Shown in pieces: positions 9,093 through 18,051 of a stretch of 64,000 nucleotides of DNA; position 1 is the stretch's first letter, and the number at the start of each line of letters is the position of its first letter. The position numbers were made by a program, and so were the translations under genes. The DNA is from Stenotrophomonas oahuensis. Its GTDB lineage: Bacteria > Pseudomonadota > Gammaproteobacteria > Xanthomonadales > Xanthomonadaceae. Where the stretch lies: contig NZ_CP115541.1 in assembly GCF_031834595.1 (NCBI RefSeq), positions 930,001-994,000 on the forward strand, written 5' to 3'. The notes under the pieces are model-generated. The model was not told where the DNA came from. It did not search any database and saw only the letters and a program-made list of their open reading frames with translations.

Positions 9093-10102
9093 CGGTTGGG
9101 TTCCTGGGGTTGCCGGCCAGCTGCCGGCACTACCGGCGGTGCAGCGGCAGGCGTTACCGAAGCTGCTTCCGGAGAGGTAGGCGGCGCGACCGCAGGCGCA
9201 ATCGGCGGTTCGGCGGGGCCGCCTGGCGCGTCGGTGGGGAGGCGCAGGTTCGGCGGAATTCGGATCGCAGCACCGGGCCTGAGCAACAACACATCGCGGC
9301 CGCGGTCGAGCTTGGCAGCCGGTTCCAGCGAGCCGACCAGGAAGGCGTGGGTGTCGTCAGGGCGCAGGGCGGTGATTTTGCCGACCGGGAAGCCGGCCGG
9401 GAAACGACCGCCAAGGCCCGAGGTGACGATCTCATCGCCCACTTCCACGCCGGCACTGAGCGGAATATCGCGCAGCTCCAGGCTGTCGCCCCGCCCGTAT
9501 ACGATCAGGCGCACACCATTGCGCGCCACGGTGACCGGCACGGCGTGGTCGGGGTCGGTCAGCAGCAGCACGGTGGCGGTACTTCCGGTGGTCGCGATCA
9601 CCTGCCCCATCAGCCCGCCGGCGTCGATCACGGCCTGGCCCATGTGCACGCCGTCGCGGCTGCCAGCCGCCAGCACCAGACGCTGCTTCACCGGATCCAG
9701 GTCGATGTCCAGGATCGGAGCCAGCTGCACGTCCAGGCCGCTGCGCTCGGCCACGTTGAGCAGCTCGCGCAGCTGGGCGTTGTCCAACGCGGCGGTCTGC
9801 AGGCGGGTCAGGCGGGCATTGGCGATCAGCAGCTGATTGCGCAGCTCGCGGTTCTCGGCGACCAGCTGGCCGTGGCTGGCGGCGTTGTCCTTGACCTGGG
9901 TGCCGAGGCGGCCGGGCAGCCCGGCCAGGGCCCACACCGGCTGCACCAGCACGTTGGCCTGCGCGCGCGCGCGCGCCAGCCAGCCGGCCTGGTCGTCCAG
10001 CACGATCAAGATGATGGCCAGGGCCAGGTAGGCCAACAACCGCAGGGGGCTGCTGGCGTCTCCCTGGCGGGAGGCTACGGGAGGTCCGGCATAAGGCGGC
10101 AC
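9089..10102 (-). CDS. mreC: Rod shape-determining protein MreC
   Basis: 337 residues: one N-terminal membrane anchor (LLAYLALAIILIVLDDQAGWL), a coiled-coil region (NAASHGQLVAENRELRNQL), then two beta domains with family blocks such as GVHMGQAVIDAGGLMGQV and GDEIVTSGLGGRFP. The tail after about residue 280 is a low-complexity Pro/Ala extension. Part of that tail (VVPAAGRQ) is encoded by a SMAG-like palindrome (9109-9133) that appears to have become coding. It organises PBP2/RodA in the periplasm. It follows mreB after 12 bp. Confidence 0.95.
   Translation of the reverse strand: MPPYAGPPVASRQGDASSPLRLLAYLALAIILIVLDDQAGWLARARAQANVLVQPVWALAGLPGRLGTQVKDNAASHGQLVAENRELRNQLLIANARLTRLQTAALDNAQLRELLNVAERSGLDVQLAPILDIDLDPVKQRLVLAAGSRDGVHMGQAVIDAGGLMGQVIATTGSTATVLLLTDPDHAVPVTVARNGVRLIVYGRGDSLELRDIPLSAGVEVGDEIVTSGLGGRFPAGFPVGKITALRPDDTHAFLVGSLEPAAKLDRGRDVLLLRPGAAIRIPPNLRLPTDAPGGPAEPPIAPAVAPPTSPEAASVTPAAAPPVVPAAGRQPQEPNR
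9109..9133. repeat. SMAG-like palindrome inside the 3' end of mreC
   Basis: GTTGCCGGCCAGCTGCCGGC followed by ACTAC, very similar to the intergenic unit at 30508-30531. On the minus strand it begins GTAG and is read in frame within mreC. Confidence 0.7.
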
Positions 10103-10114
10103 AGTGGGAACCGC

Positions 10115-11290
<1,176 letters not shown>

Positions 11291-11436
11291 TCACGGCCAT
11301 TCAGCCGATCCGGGTCACCCGGGGTTCTGGCCCTGAGGCCATTCACCCGTTAACCTTTGCGCCATTGGGTGCCGGACGGCGCCGTTTTGATGCCCGGCTG
11401 CCGGGCCCCCAGACCCCTTTCGCATAGGCTTATTCG

Positions 11437-12375
11437 ATGTCCGCTTTGATCTGTGGTTCTCTTGCCTTCGACACCATCATGGTGTTCCCGGACCAGTTCA
11501 AGAATCACATCCTGCCGGACAAGGTGCACATCCTGAACGTGTCGTTCCTGGTGCCGCGCATGCGCCGCGAGTTCGGCGGCTGCGCCGGCAACATTGCCTA
11601 CAACCTGCACCTGCTGGGCGGTTCGCCGATCCCGATGGGCACGGTGGGTTCGGACTTCGGCCCGTACCGCGAGTACTTCCAGGGCCTGGGCATCGACCTC
11701 AGCCGGGTCAAGGTGATCGACGAGCTGTTCACCCCGCAGGCGTTCATCACCACCGACCACGACAACAACCAGATCACCGCCTTCCATCCCGGCGCGATGA
11801 TGCGTTCGTACGAGAACCACGTGAAGGACGTGCCGGGCGTGACCCTGGGCTTGGTGGGCCCGGACGGCCGCGAAGGCATGATCCAGAACGCCGAGGAGTT
11901 CTCCGCCGGCGGCGTGCCGTTCATCTTCGACCCGGGCCAGGCCATGCCGCTGTTCAACGGCCCGGAGCTGCGCACCTTCATCGAGCAGGCCGACTACGTG
12001 GTGGTCAACGACTATGAGTCGAACCTGCTGCAGGAACGCACCGGCTGGGACGAAAAAGAGATCGTGAGCCGGGTCAAGGCCTACATCACCACCCGTGGCC
12101 CGAAGGGCGCGGTGATCCATACCCCGGAAAAGACCTACGACATTCCGCCGGCGCACGAACGCCGCGTGGTCGACCCGACCGGCTGTGGCGACGCGTTCCG
12201 CGCCGGCCTGATCTACGGCATCGAGAAGGGCTACGACTGGCTGACCATCGGCCGCATGGGCAACCTGATGGGCGCGCTGAAGGTGGAGCACCCGGGCACG
12301 CAGAACCAGCGCTTTACCTTTGACGAGTTCAACGAGCAATTCAAGCAGCAGTTCGGTTACGCGCTTAACGCGTAA
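11437..12375 (+). CDS. PfkB/ribokinase-family carbohydrate or nucleoside kinase
   Basis: 312 residues. The N-terminal GSLAFDTIM and the glycine-rich GGCAGNIAYNL block are typical of the ribokinase fold. The C-terminal signature DPTGCGDAFRAGL holds the catalytic Asp and the anion hole. Related proteins are often annotated as adenosine kinase, but the substrate cannot be read from sequence. It is divergent from mreB and transcribed alone. Its last 14 codons form one arm of a near-perfect 30-bp inverted repeat that continues past the stop (12334-12399). Confidence 0.85.
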   Translation: MSALICGSLAFDTIMVFPDQFKNHILPDKVHILNVSFLVPRMRREFGGCAGNIAYNLHLLGGSPIPMGTVGSDFGPYREYFQGLGIDLSRVKVIDELFTPQAFITTDHDNNQITAFHPGAMMRSYENHVKDVPGVTLGLVGPDGREGMIQNAEEFSAGGVPFIFDPGQAMPLFNGPELRTFIEQADYVVVNDYESNLLQERTGWDEKEIVSRVKAYITTRGPKGAVIHTPEKTYDIPPAHERRVVDPTGCGDAFRAGLIYGIEKGYDWLTIGRMGNLMGALKVEHPGTQNQRFTFDEFNEQFKQQFGYALNA

Positions 12376-12399
12376 CCGAAGCTGCTGCTTCAATTGCTC
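12334..12399. repeat. 30-bp inverted duplication across the kinase stop codon
   Basis: The left arm 12334-12363 (GAGCAATTCAAGCAGCAG... to TTACGCG) and right arm 12369-12399 are reverse complements except for one substitution and one inserted base. The loop is only CTTAA. The stop TAA (12373-12375) lies in the right arm. It would form a very stable hairpin in RNA and a cruciform in DNA. It is too long and has no U-tract for a standard terminator. Confidence 0.9.
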
Positions 12400-12400
12400 G

Positions 12401-12427
12401 CCCACGATTCGCGATGCGAATCGTGGG
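12401..12427. terminator. strong hairpin after the kinase, possible terminator or repeat
   Basis: CCCACGATTCGC - GAT - GCGAATCGTGGG, a perfect 12-bp stem with a 3-nt loop, directly after the inverted duplication. No U-run follows, so termination is only possible, not shown. Confidence 0.5.
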
Positions 12428-12434
12428 CCCCGAA

Positions 12435-12499
12435 GCATTCCTCCTATCCCCGCGCCTGTCGGCGCACCCCCTTAACAAAAGGGGGCTGTTCCTCCAGAC
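12435..12499 (-). repeat. 65-bp palindromic repeat, copy 2 (inverted)
   Basis: On the minus strand it reads GTCTGGAGGAACAGCCCCC, TTTTGTTAA, a G-run, GCGCCGACAGGCGC, GGGGATAGG and GGAATGC, matching copies at 4887 and 19933. Confidence 0.8.
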
Positions 12500-12516
12500 G
12501 CATGGCGTGTCCCTAC
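12497..12516. repeat. SMAG-like half element
   Basis: GACGCATGGCGTGTCCCTAC, the right half of the dimer seen at 924-990. Its CTAC provides the stop codon (12513-12515) of the minus-strand gene next to it. Confidence 0.75.
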
Positions 12517-13187
12517 GGTGTTTTGCAGGGGACCTGCGCTGTTCCGCAGAGCGGCGTGGCCTTGATCGCGTCGATCCACGCCTGCTGCTGGGCGGGATGG
12601 ACGCGGGTGGGGAGATGGGCGTTGCGCTCGCCTTCGCTGGCGGGTCGCCAGTGGTACTCGATGCGGTGCACGTACTGCTTGCCCTGCAGATAGCCGATCA
12701 GGGCTCCTTCGCCGAACGGCGCAGCGGGACCGAAGCGATCGCAGAAACCACCGGAGATGGTGGACTCACCCGCAGCGGCCGCGCCGCTCCACGGTTCGAT
12801 CTCGGTGAAGGTGCCGCCACACGCCTTACGGGCCTCCTGCTGGCTCACCATCGAGACCATCTGCGGCAAGGTCTTGCCCATGGCAGCCACCTCCTTTGAC
12901 ACCTCGGCCGGCGGCAGCGGAACGCGTCCGACCAGCAGATACTGGCCACGCCAGTTCTTGATGTTCTGGTCGGCCGGAATGTACTCCTGCATCACATCGC
13001 CATTGCCGCTGCGGTCGCCGGCCATCCAGGCCAGCTTCCAGCCTGACGGCACGGCCACCTGCAGCTGCTCGCCGTGCACGGCGAACGGCGTGCCGTCGCC
13101 GTCGGCGCTGCGGGCCAGGCCGGGGGCCGCAAGCGCGACCATCCCTGCGGCCAGCAGGAACCACCCTGGTGCGCTCAATTCCACCAC
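12513..13187 (-). CDS. Exported protein of unknown function
   Basis: 224 residues from a GTG start at 13187. A signal peptide is plausible (LLAAGMVALAAPGLARS), then a soluble domain with VPSGWKLAWMAGD and two pairs of cysteines (KACGGTF, FCDRFG, and CGTAQVPC) that could form disulfides in the periplasm. No family was recognised. The start overlaps the end of the lipoprotein gene upstream by 13 bp, so the two are probably co-translated. The TAG stop is supplied by the CTAC end of a SMAG-like repeat. An internal ATG start (13142) would shorten the signal peptide and is less likely. Confidence 0.8.
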   Translation of the reverse strand: MVELSAPGWFLLAAGMVALAAPGLARSADGDGTPFAVHGEQLQVAVPSGWKLAWMAGDRSGNGDVMQEYIPADQNIKNWRGQYLLVGRVPLPPAEVSKEVAAMGKTLPQMVSMVSQQEARKACGGTFTEIEPWSGAAAAGESTISGGFCDRFGPAAPFGEGALIGYLQGKQYVHRIEYHWRPASEGERNAHLPTRVHPAQQQAWIDAIKATPLCGTAQVPCKTP

Positions 13188-13906
13188 CCCGGCATGCGGC
13201 TGGCGTCTACGCCGCCGGTTTCGAAGACGGCCGTACGGGTGCCGCCGGCCTTGACCGGGAATTCGATGCTGATCGACTTACCCTTGCGGGCCAGCTTCCA
13301 CAGCGCCTTCTGGTCGGTGATGAACATGGCGATGGCCTCGTCGGTCTTGGGCCGCCAGGCGGCCATGTTGACCGGCTTGCCGTCGTCCACGGTGACCTTG
13401 ACCGTGCACTGCGGGCACCGGAAATCACCGGCCTGCAGCACCAGGTAGGCGTGGCGCTTCCATTCGGGGTGGTCGCGGAACACCAGTTGCACCGGCTTGG
13501 GGCCGCTGCCGTCCACGTCCACCCGCTCCTTGCTGTAGATCGACGCGGAGATCTGACTGCCCTTGGTGCCCACGGGCACCGTGTTGTACTGCCACAGGCC
13601 CTGCATGCGACGCAGGTCGCGCGCGGCCTCGGCCTTGGCCTTGACCTCGGCGAAGCCCGGCTCGATGCGCGCGGCCACGTCGGTGTCCTTGTAGATATCC
13701 AGCAGCGAGCCACCGTGAATGCGGGCCTTTTCCCAATCCTGAGCGGCCACCGCCATGTCGTACTGCTTGGCCACGCCCTCAGCCTTCTCCTCCTTCGCGG
13801 CCTTGGCCGCTGCGGCCGCGGCTTCCTGGGCCTGGCGCTCCTTTTCCGGGTCGGTGCAGGCGGCCAGCGCCAAGGTGCAGGCGGCGATGAGGATCAGTTT
13901 TTTCAT
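13175..13906 (-). CDS. Lipoprotein of unknown function
   Basis: 243 residues. The signal peptide MKKLILIAACTLALAACTD has a lipobox Cys. It is followed by a charged Ala/Glu/Lys-rich helical stretch (KERQAQEAAAAAAKAAKEEK), probably a coiled coil, and a C-terminal beta-rich domain with a Cys pair (FRCPQCTVKV) and an FPVKAGGTRTAVFETGG ending. It contains no recognised enzyme motif. The ATG at 13906 gives the standard lipoprotein signal; a TTG further upstream is unlikely. It is translated before, and overlaps, the exported protein at 12513-13187; the pair may act together in the envelope. Confidence 0.85.
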   Translation of the reverse strand: MKKLILIAACTLALAACTDPEKERQAQEAAAAAAKAAKEEKAEGVAKQYDMAVAAQDWEKARIHGGSLLDIYKDTDVAARIEPGFAEVKAKAEAARDLRRMQGLWQYNTVPVGTKGSQISASIYSKERVDVDGSGPKPVQLVFRDHPEWKRHAYLVLQAGDFRCPQCTVKVTVDDGKPVNMAAWRPKTDEAIAMFITDQKALWKLARKGKSISIEFPVKAGGTRTAVFETGGVDASRMPGWWN

Positions 13907-13950
13907 GGGCAGGTCCGGATTCAAGACGTCGATGGAGTGTACCGAAACGA

Positions 13951-13980
13951 AAAACGGCGGGGTTTCCCCCGCCGTCTTCT
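13951..13980. terminator. rho-independent terminator
   Basis: Stem ACGGCGGGG / CCCCGCCGT with a 4-nt loop. On the minus strand the stem is followed by TTTTTCGTTTCGG, placing it as terminator of the M1 aminopeptidase gene that ends at 14001. Confidence 0.85.
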
Positions 13981-14000
13981 TTTGCGCGCTACCGGTGTTG

Positions 14001-15956
14001 TTACGGTGCCGGTGCAGGAGCCGCTGCCGGAGCCGGCGACGCCTTGTCCAGCATGTCCTGTACCGACGCGGTGGTGATCGGGTGGTAGCCCGGCTTGGCC
14101 TTCTCGAACGCGGCCTTGGCGAATGCCAGGCCTTCCGGCGTCTTCACCAGCTCGGCGTAGATCGGCAGGATCAGCTTGCGACGACCCACGCGTTCGATGA
14201 ACGCGCCGGCAGCTTCATTGGCTTCGGCATAACCGCTGCGGATGGCCAGCGGGTACCAGCGCATGGCGATTTCACCGTTGGCGGTGCCGGTGAAGTGGTA
14301 GGCACGGTCCAGCGCCGCCAGCTGTTCAACCGGCAGGGTCTTGCCCATGCCGTCGATGAAGTGGACCCATTCCTGGGTGCCCCACTCGCTGGTGATCTGC
14401 GGGCTGGGCAGCTTCTTGCTGCCTTCCCAGCTGATGCGGGCGGTGTCGACGATGGTGAAGTTGCGCGAACGGGCCTTGGTGGCGAAGGCCGGAATGCCCG
14501 GCTCGTCCAGCCATGCCTTCAGCTCGGCATCGGTCACCGCGCCGGGCTTCTTCGACAGCAGGTTCTTCTTCAGGTACTCGACGAACTGGTCGGTGTTGGC
14601 ACTCTGGAAGGCGTGGTCATCGAACCAGCTGCGCAGGAACGGATCGAACACTTCGCGGCCGAAGCGCTGTTCCAGGAACTGCAGGAACCACGAGCCCTTG
14701 ACGTAGGCAACGTTGCTCAGCGCCTCGTCCGGGTCACGCTCGGTCAGCGGCGGCAGGGCCAGGGCCTGGTCGGCCGGGCTCATGTCCTTGACCTCGGCCA
14801 GCAGGTCGTTCTGGTCGATCTCCCGCTCCATCTCGGCCATTTCCTGGCCGTACAGCGCCTCGGTGATGCGGCCCTGCACGTAGGTGGTGAAGCCTTCGTT
14901 GAGCCAGATGTCCTTCCAGCTGGAGTTGGTCACCAGGTTGCCCGACCAGCTGTGCGCCAGTTCATGGGCGACCAGCGAGACCAGCGACTTGTCGCCGACG
15001 ATCACGGTCGGGGTGGCGAAGGTCAGGCGCGGGTTTTCCATGCCGCCGAACGGGAACGACGGCGGCAGCACCAGCATGTCGTAGCGACCCCAGCGGTATT
15101 CGCCGTACAGCTTCTCTGCGGCACCGATCATCTTCTCGGTGTCTTCGAATTCCTTGGCGGCCTTGCCGACCATGGTCGGTTCAGCCCACACGCCGGAACG
15201 GCCGGAGATCGGCTCGAACACCAGGTCGCCCGCGGCGATGGCCAGCAGGTACGACGGGATCGGCTGCGGCATCTTGAAGGTGTAGTCACCGTCACGCGCG
15301 GCCTTGGGATCGTTGTCGGCGCTCATCAGCACCATCACGTCCGGACGCGAGGTCACGTGCGCGCTGTAGGTGAAGCGCACGCTCGGGGTGTCCTGCAGCG
15401 GCACCCAGGAGCGGGCGTGGATGGCCTGCGACTGGCTGAACATGAAGGGCAGCTGCTTGCCCTCGGTCATCGACGGCTCCAGCCACTGCAGGCCCGAGGC
15501 GGTCGGGGCGGTGTGGTAGGTGATCGCGACCTTGGCCGGCTGCTCCGGGGTTTCGATGGTCAGCTTGCTGCCGAACACTTTGTCGGCGGCCGCCAGCGCG
15601 AACTGCAAAGGTGCGGTCTTGCCATCGGCACCGACGGCCTCGACCTTTTCAATGGTCAGCTCGCGGGTGTCCAGCACCAGCTGCTTGGCGGCCTTGTCCT
15701 TCCAGTCCAACGTATAGGTGGCGGTGCCACCGATCTGCTTGTTGTCGAAGTCCAGCTTCAGGTCCAGCGCCAGGTCCTTGATGACGACCTTGTCCGGCTG
15801 GGCGTACGAGCTTTCGTCATGGTTGCGGTTTTCAGCTTTCACGGCGTTGGCAGCGGCAGGTTGGGCGGCGGGCGCAGCGGTGGGCGCGGCCGGCTCTTTC
15901 GAGCAACCGGCGGCCAGGGCAACGGCCAGAGGAATCAACAGGAACGGGGATCGCAT
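14001..15956 (-). CDS. M1-family zinc aminopeptidase (leukotriene A4 hydrolase-like), lipoprotein
   Basis: 651 residues. The signal peptide has a lipobox (VALAAGCSK), so it is probably anchored in the periplasm. The M1 exopeptidase motif GGMENPRL is followed by the zinc site HELAHSW and the third ligand in NEGFTTY. The C-terminal helical domain resembles leukotriene A4 hydrolase-like aminopeptidases. It removes N-terminal residues from peptides. The start at 15956 gives the lipoprotein signal; the longer frame does not. It stands alone, with a terminator downstream. Confidence 0.93.
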   Translation of the reverse strand: MRSPFLLIPLAVALAAGCSKEPAAPTAAPAAQPAAANAVKAENRNHDESSYAQPDKVVIKDLALDLKLDFDNKQIGGTATYTLDWKDKAAKQLVLDTRELTIEKVEAVGADGKTAPLQFALAAADKVFGSKLTIETPEQPAKVAITYHTAPTASGLQWLEPSMTEGKQLPFMFSQSQAIHARSWVPLQDTPSVRFTYSAHVTSRPDVMVLMSADNDPKAARDGDYTFKMPQPIPSYLLAIAAGDLVFEPISGRSGVWAEPTMVGKAAKEFEDTEKMIGAAEKLYGEYRWGRYDMLVLPPSFPFGGMENPRLTFATPTVIVGDKSLVSLVAHELAHSWSGNLVTNSSWKDIWLNEGFTTYVQGRITEALYGQEMAEMEREIDQNDLLAEVKDMSPADQALALPPLTERDPDEALSNVAYVKGSWFLQFLEQRFGREVFDPFLRSWFDDHAFQSANTDQFVEYLKKNLLSKKPGAVTDAELKAWLDEPGIPAFATKARSRNFTIVDTARISWEGSKKLPSPQITSEWGTQEWVHFIDGMGKTLPVEQLAALDRAYHFTGTANGEIAMRWYPLAIRSGYAEANEAAGAFIERVGRRKLILPIYAELVKTPEGLAFAKAAFEKAKPGYHPITTASVQDMLDKASPAPAAAPAPAP

Positions 15957-16032
15957 GAATCGGGACCGGTCTGGGTGAAACCGCCAGTTTACCCCTGTCG
16001 CAAGCTGAATACGGAAAGCCACACCGGCTACC

Positions 16033-16090
16033 GTAGTGCCGGGTCTTGCCCGGCACGACCTTTCACGCAGCGGGGCAAGCCCCGCTCTAC
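16033..16090. repeat. SMAG-like palindrome, dimer
   Basis: GTAG + TGCCGGGTCTTGCCCGGCA, a spacer, then CGGGGCAAGCCCCG + CTCTAC. The right half is identical in core to those at 45386-45440, 55842-55867 and 58093-58115. It lies between the M1 peptidase start and the ubiE stop. Confidence 0.85.
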
Positions 16091-16095
16091 GGCGG

Positions 16096-16857
16096 TTACA
16101 CCTTGTAACCGGAGTGGATCGAGACGATGCCCCCGGTCAGGTTCTTGTAATGGCAGCGGGCAAAGCCGGCCTCGCCCATCATGGTCTTGAGCTGTTCCTG
16201 CGGCGGGTGCTTGCGGATGCTCTCGGCCAGGTACTGGTAGCTGTCGGCGTCGCGCGCGAACAGCTGGCCCAGCTTGGGCAGGATCTTGAACGAGTGGAAG
16301 TCGTAGATCGGCTTGAACCAGTCGGCGGTGACTTCCGAGAACTCCAGCACCCGCGCCTGGCCGCCCACCTTCAGCACACGGTATATCTCGCGCAGGCCGG
16401 CGTCCTTGTCAGTGACGTTGCGCAGGCCGAAGGCAATGGTGACCAGGTCGAAACTGTTGTCCGGGAACGGCAGCGCCTCAGCGTTGCACTGCACGTACTG
16501 CAGGCCCGACACCAGGCCGCGGTTGGTCAGGCGGTCGCGGCCGACCGAGAGCATGCCGGCATTGATGTCGCCCAGCACCACTTCGCCTTCGTCCCCTACC
16601 CGTTCCTTGATCAGCGCGGCGATATCGCCGGTGCCGCCAGCCAGGTCGAGCACGCGGTCGCCGGGCTTCACATGCGCGGTCGCCACGTAGTAGCGCTTCC
16701 ACGCCCGGTGGATGCCCATGCTCATCAGGTCGTTCATCAGGTCGTAGTTGCGCGCGACCGAGGTGAACACTTCGCCCACCAGCTTCTGCTTGTCCTTGGC
16801 GGCAACGTCGCGGAAGCCGAAATGGGTGGTGCCAGTCTTGTAGGGGGATTCGCTCAT
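16096..16857 (-). CDS. ubiE: Ubiquinone/menaquinone biosynthesis C-methyltransferase
   Basis: 253 residues, class I SAM methyltransferase that methylates the C-2 position of the demethylated quinone ring. It has the FGFRDV and KVGEVF-like N-terminus, DLMNDLMSMGIHRAWK, the SAM loop VLDLAGGTGDIA, and LREIYRVLKVGG with FKILPKLG near the end, all typical of UbiE. The ATG at 16857 matches the family N-terminus (MSESPYKTGTTHFGF). It is divergent from the deaminase gene 97 bp away. Confidence 0.96.
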   Translation of the reverse strand: MSESPYKTGTTHFGFRDVAAKDKQKLVGEVFTSVARNYDLMNDLMSMGIHRAWKRYYVATAHVKPGDRVLDLAGGTGDIAALIKERVGDEGEVVLGDINAGMLSVGRDRLTNRGLVSGLQYVQCNAEALPFPDNSFDLVTIAFGLRNVTDKDAGLREIYRVLKVGGQARVLEFSEVTADWFKPIYDFHSFKILPKLGQLFARDADSYQYLAESIRKHPPQEQLKTMMGEAGFARCHYKNLTGGIVSIHSGYKV

Positions 16858-16954
16858 GCCCCGATTATCGCACTGCCGGGGCATTCGCGGCACCCGGGGC
16901 AGCCAACCCGGGCGGTGCCGCCTATCATGGCGGTCACTTTGGACAGGAATTGCC

Positions 16955-17407
16955 ATGATCACCACGCCTGACTACGCCGCCCTGCTGCAGACCGCCATCG
17001 CCGAAGCCCGCCAGGGCCTGGCTGAAGGCGGCATTCCGATCGGCGCGGCGCTGTACCACAACGACGGCCGCCTGCTCGGCTGCGGCCACAACCGCCGCGT
17101 CCAGGAAGGCGATCCGTCGGTGCACGGCGAAACCGACGCCTTCCGCAAGGCCGGCCGCCAGCGTGGCTACCGCAATACCATCATGGTCACCACGCTGGCC
17201 CCGTGCTGGTACTGCAGCGGGCTGGTGCGCCAGTTCAACATCGGCACCGTGGTGGTCGGCGAGTCGGTCACCTTCCGCGGCGGCATCGACTGGCTGCGTG
17301 AGAACGGTGTGCAGGTGATCGACCTGCAGAACCAGGAATGCATCGACCTGCTCGGCGGATTCATCTCCGCGCATCCGGAAGTGTGGGACGAAGACATCGG
17401 CGAGTAA
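16955..17407 (+). CDS. Nucleoside/cytosine deaminase, FCY1-like
   Basis: 150 residues with the zinc-dependent deaminase motifs: HGETDAFRKAG (His ligand and catalytic Glu) and TLAPCWYCSGL (two Cys ligands). The pattern HGE plus PCxxCxG and the GRLLGCGHNRRVQEGDPSVHGE lead-in resemble the small yeast-type cytosine deaminase (FCY1) more than the tRNA-specific TadA (HAE). It probably deaminates cytosine in pyrimidine salvage, but guanine or another base is possible. The start at 16955 is preceded by GGACAGGA. It is divergent from ubiE. Confidence 0.85.
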   Translation: MITTPDYAALLQTAIAEARQGLAEGGIPIGAALYHNDGRLLGCGHNRRVQEGDPSVHGETDAFRKAGRQRGYRNTIMVTTLAPCWYCSGLVRQFNIGTVVVGESVTFRGGIDWLRENGVQVIDLQNQECIDLLGGFISAHPEVWDEDIGE

Positions 17408-17512
17408 GCGTCGGCGTGCAGCTTGCGACATCTTGTCGCAGCCGAAAGCACGCAGTCATGAATCCTTCAGAGACGCGTAGTACCGCCGAACCGCTGGGAA
17501 ACAAGGGCATTC

Positions 17513-17547
17513 CGCGTTGACGTCGCTGTGCAGACGGCGTCAACGCG
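17513..17547. repeat. inverted repeat upstream of a small unknown gene
   Basis: CGCGTTGACG (17513-17522) and its perfect complement CGTCAACGCG (17538-17547), separated by 15 nt. A second short palindrome TGCGACA-TCT-TGTCGCA lies at 17424-17440. Either could be an operator or a terminator of the deaminase gene. Confidence 0.5.
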
Positions 17548-17646
17548 ATGTCGCCACGCGCGCTGCACATCGCCGTTACGTTGCATGCACTGATCGTTAC
17601 GCATGCTTGGCACGCGCCCCTCTCCCTTTGCCGAATCGACGCGACC

Positions 17647-17982
17647 ATGCCCTCAGCACCGTTTTCCGTTCCTGCCGTGATCAATGTGGATGCCGAAGTG
17701 AACTACTGGCGGCAGCGTCATGCCGACGGTCTCATGGGAGAAAGATCGTTCGGCCAGTACATCACGTGGATCAAATTCGCCTGCGACTCGCTGATCTCGC
17801 ATCCGCGGCACAGCGACAGAGAGCGTATGGAGGCCTTCCAGACGTTCTACGCACTGCAGATCATGCCGCGCCTTACCGAGGCTGAGGCGAGCGCTTTTGT
17901 GGACCAGGTCTGGGACCACGTGTACATGAGCAGCCGTAGTGATCGCGCCGAACGTCCGCGACTGGTGGCCGCCAGCGTCTGA
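17647..17982 (+). CDS. Small protein of unknown function
   Basis: 111 residues from the ATG at 17647; an in-frame start 33 codons earlier (17548) would overlap the inverted repeat and is less convincing. The protein is soluble, with aromatic and acidic patches (DAEVNYWRQRHADG, FGQYITWIKFACDSL, YALQIMPRLTEAEASAF). It has no signal peptide or recognised motif. No clear ribosome site is seen. The next gene begins 70 bp downstream. Confidence 0.6.
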   Translation: MPSAPFSVPAVINVDAEVNYWRQRHADGLMGERSFGQYITWIKFACDSLISHPRHSDRERMEAFQTFYALQIMPRLTEAEASAFVDQVWDHVYMSSRSDRAERPRLVAASV

Positions 17983-18051
17983 ACGCGGCTGCACGGGTCC
18001 TACACATTGCGCTGCTGAAGATGCCCGCCATTCTGGCCAGTGGTGCGAGCG

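Noticed and set aside
13755..16190. 811-codon plus-strand open frame opposite the M1 aminopeptidase
   Set aside because: Spans a terminator and a palindromic repeat and shows no family features.
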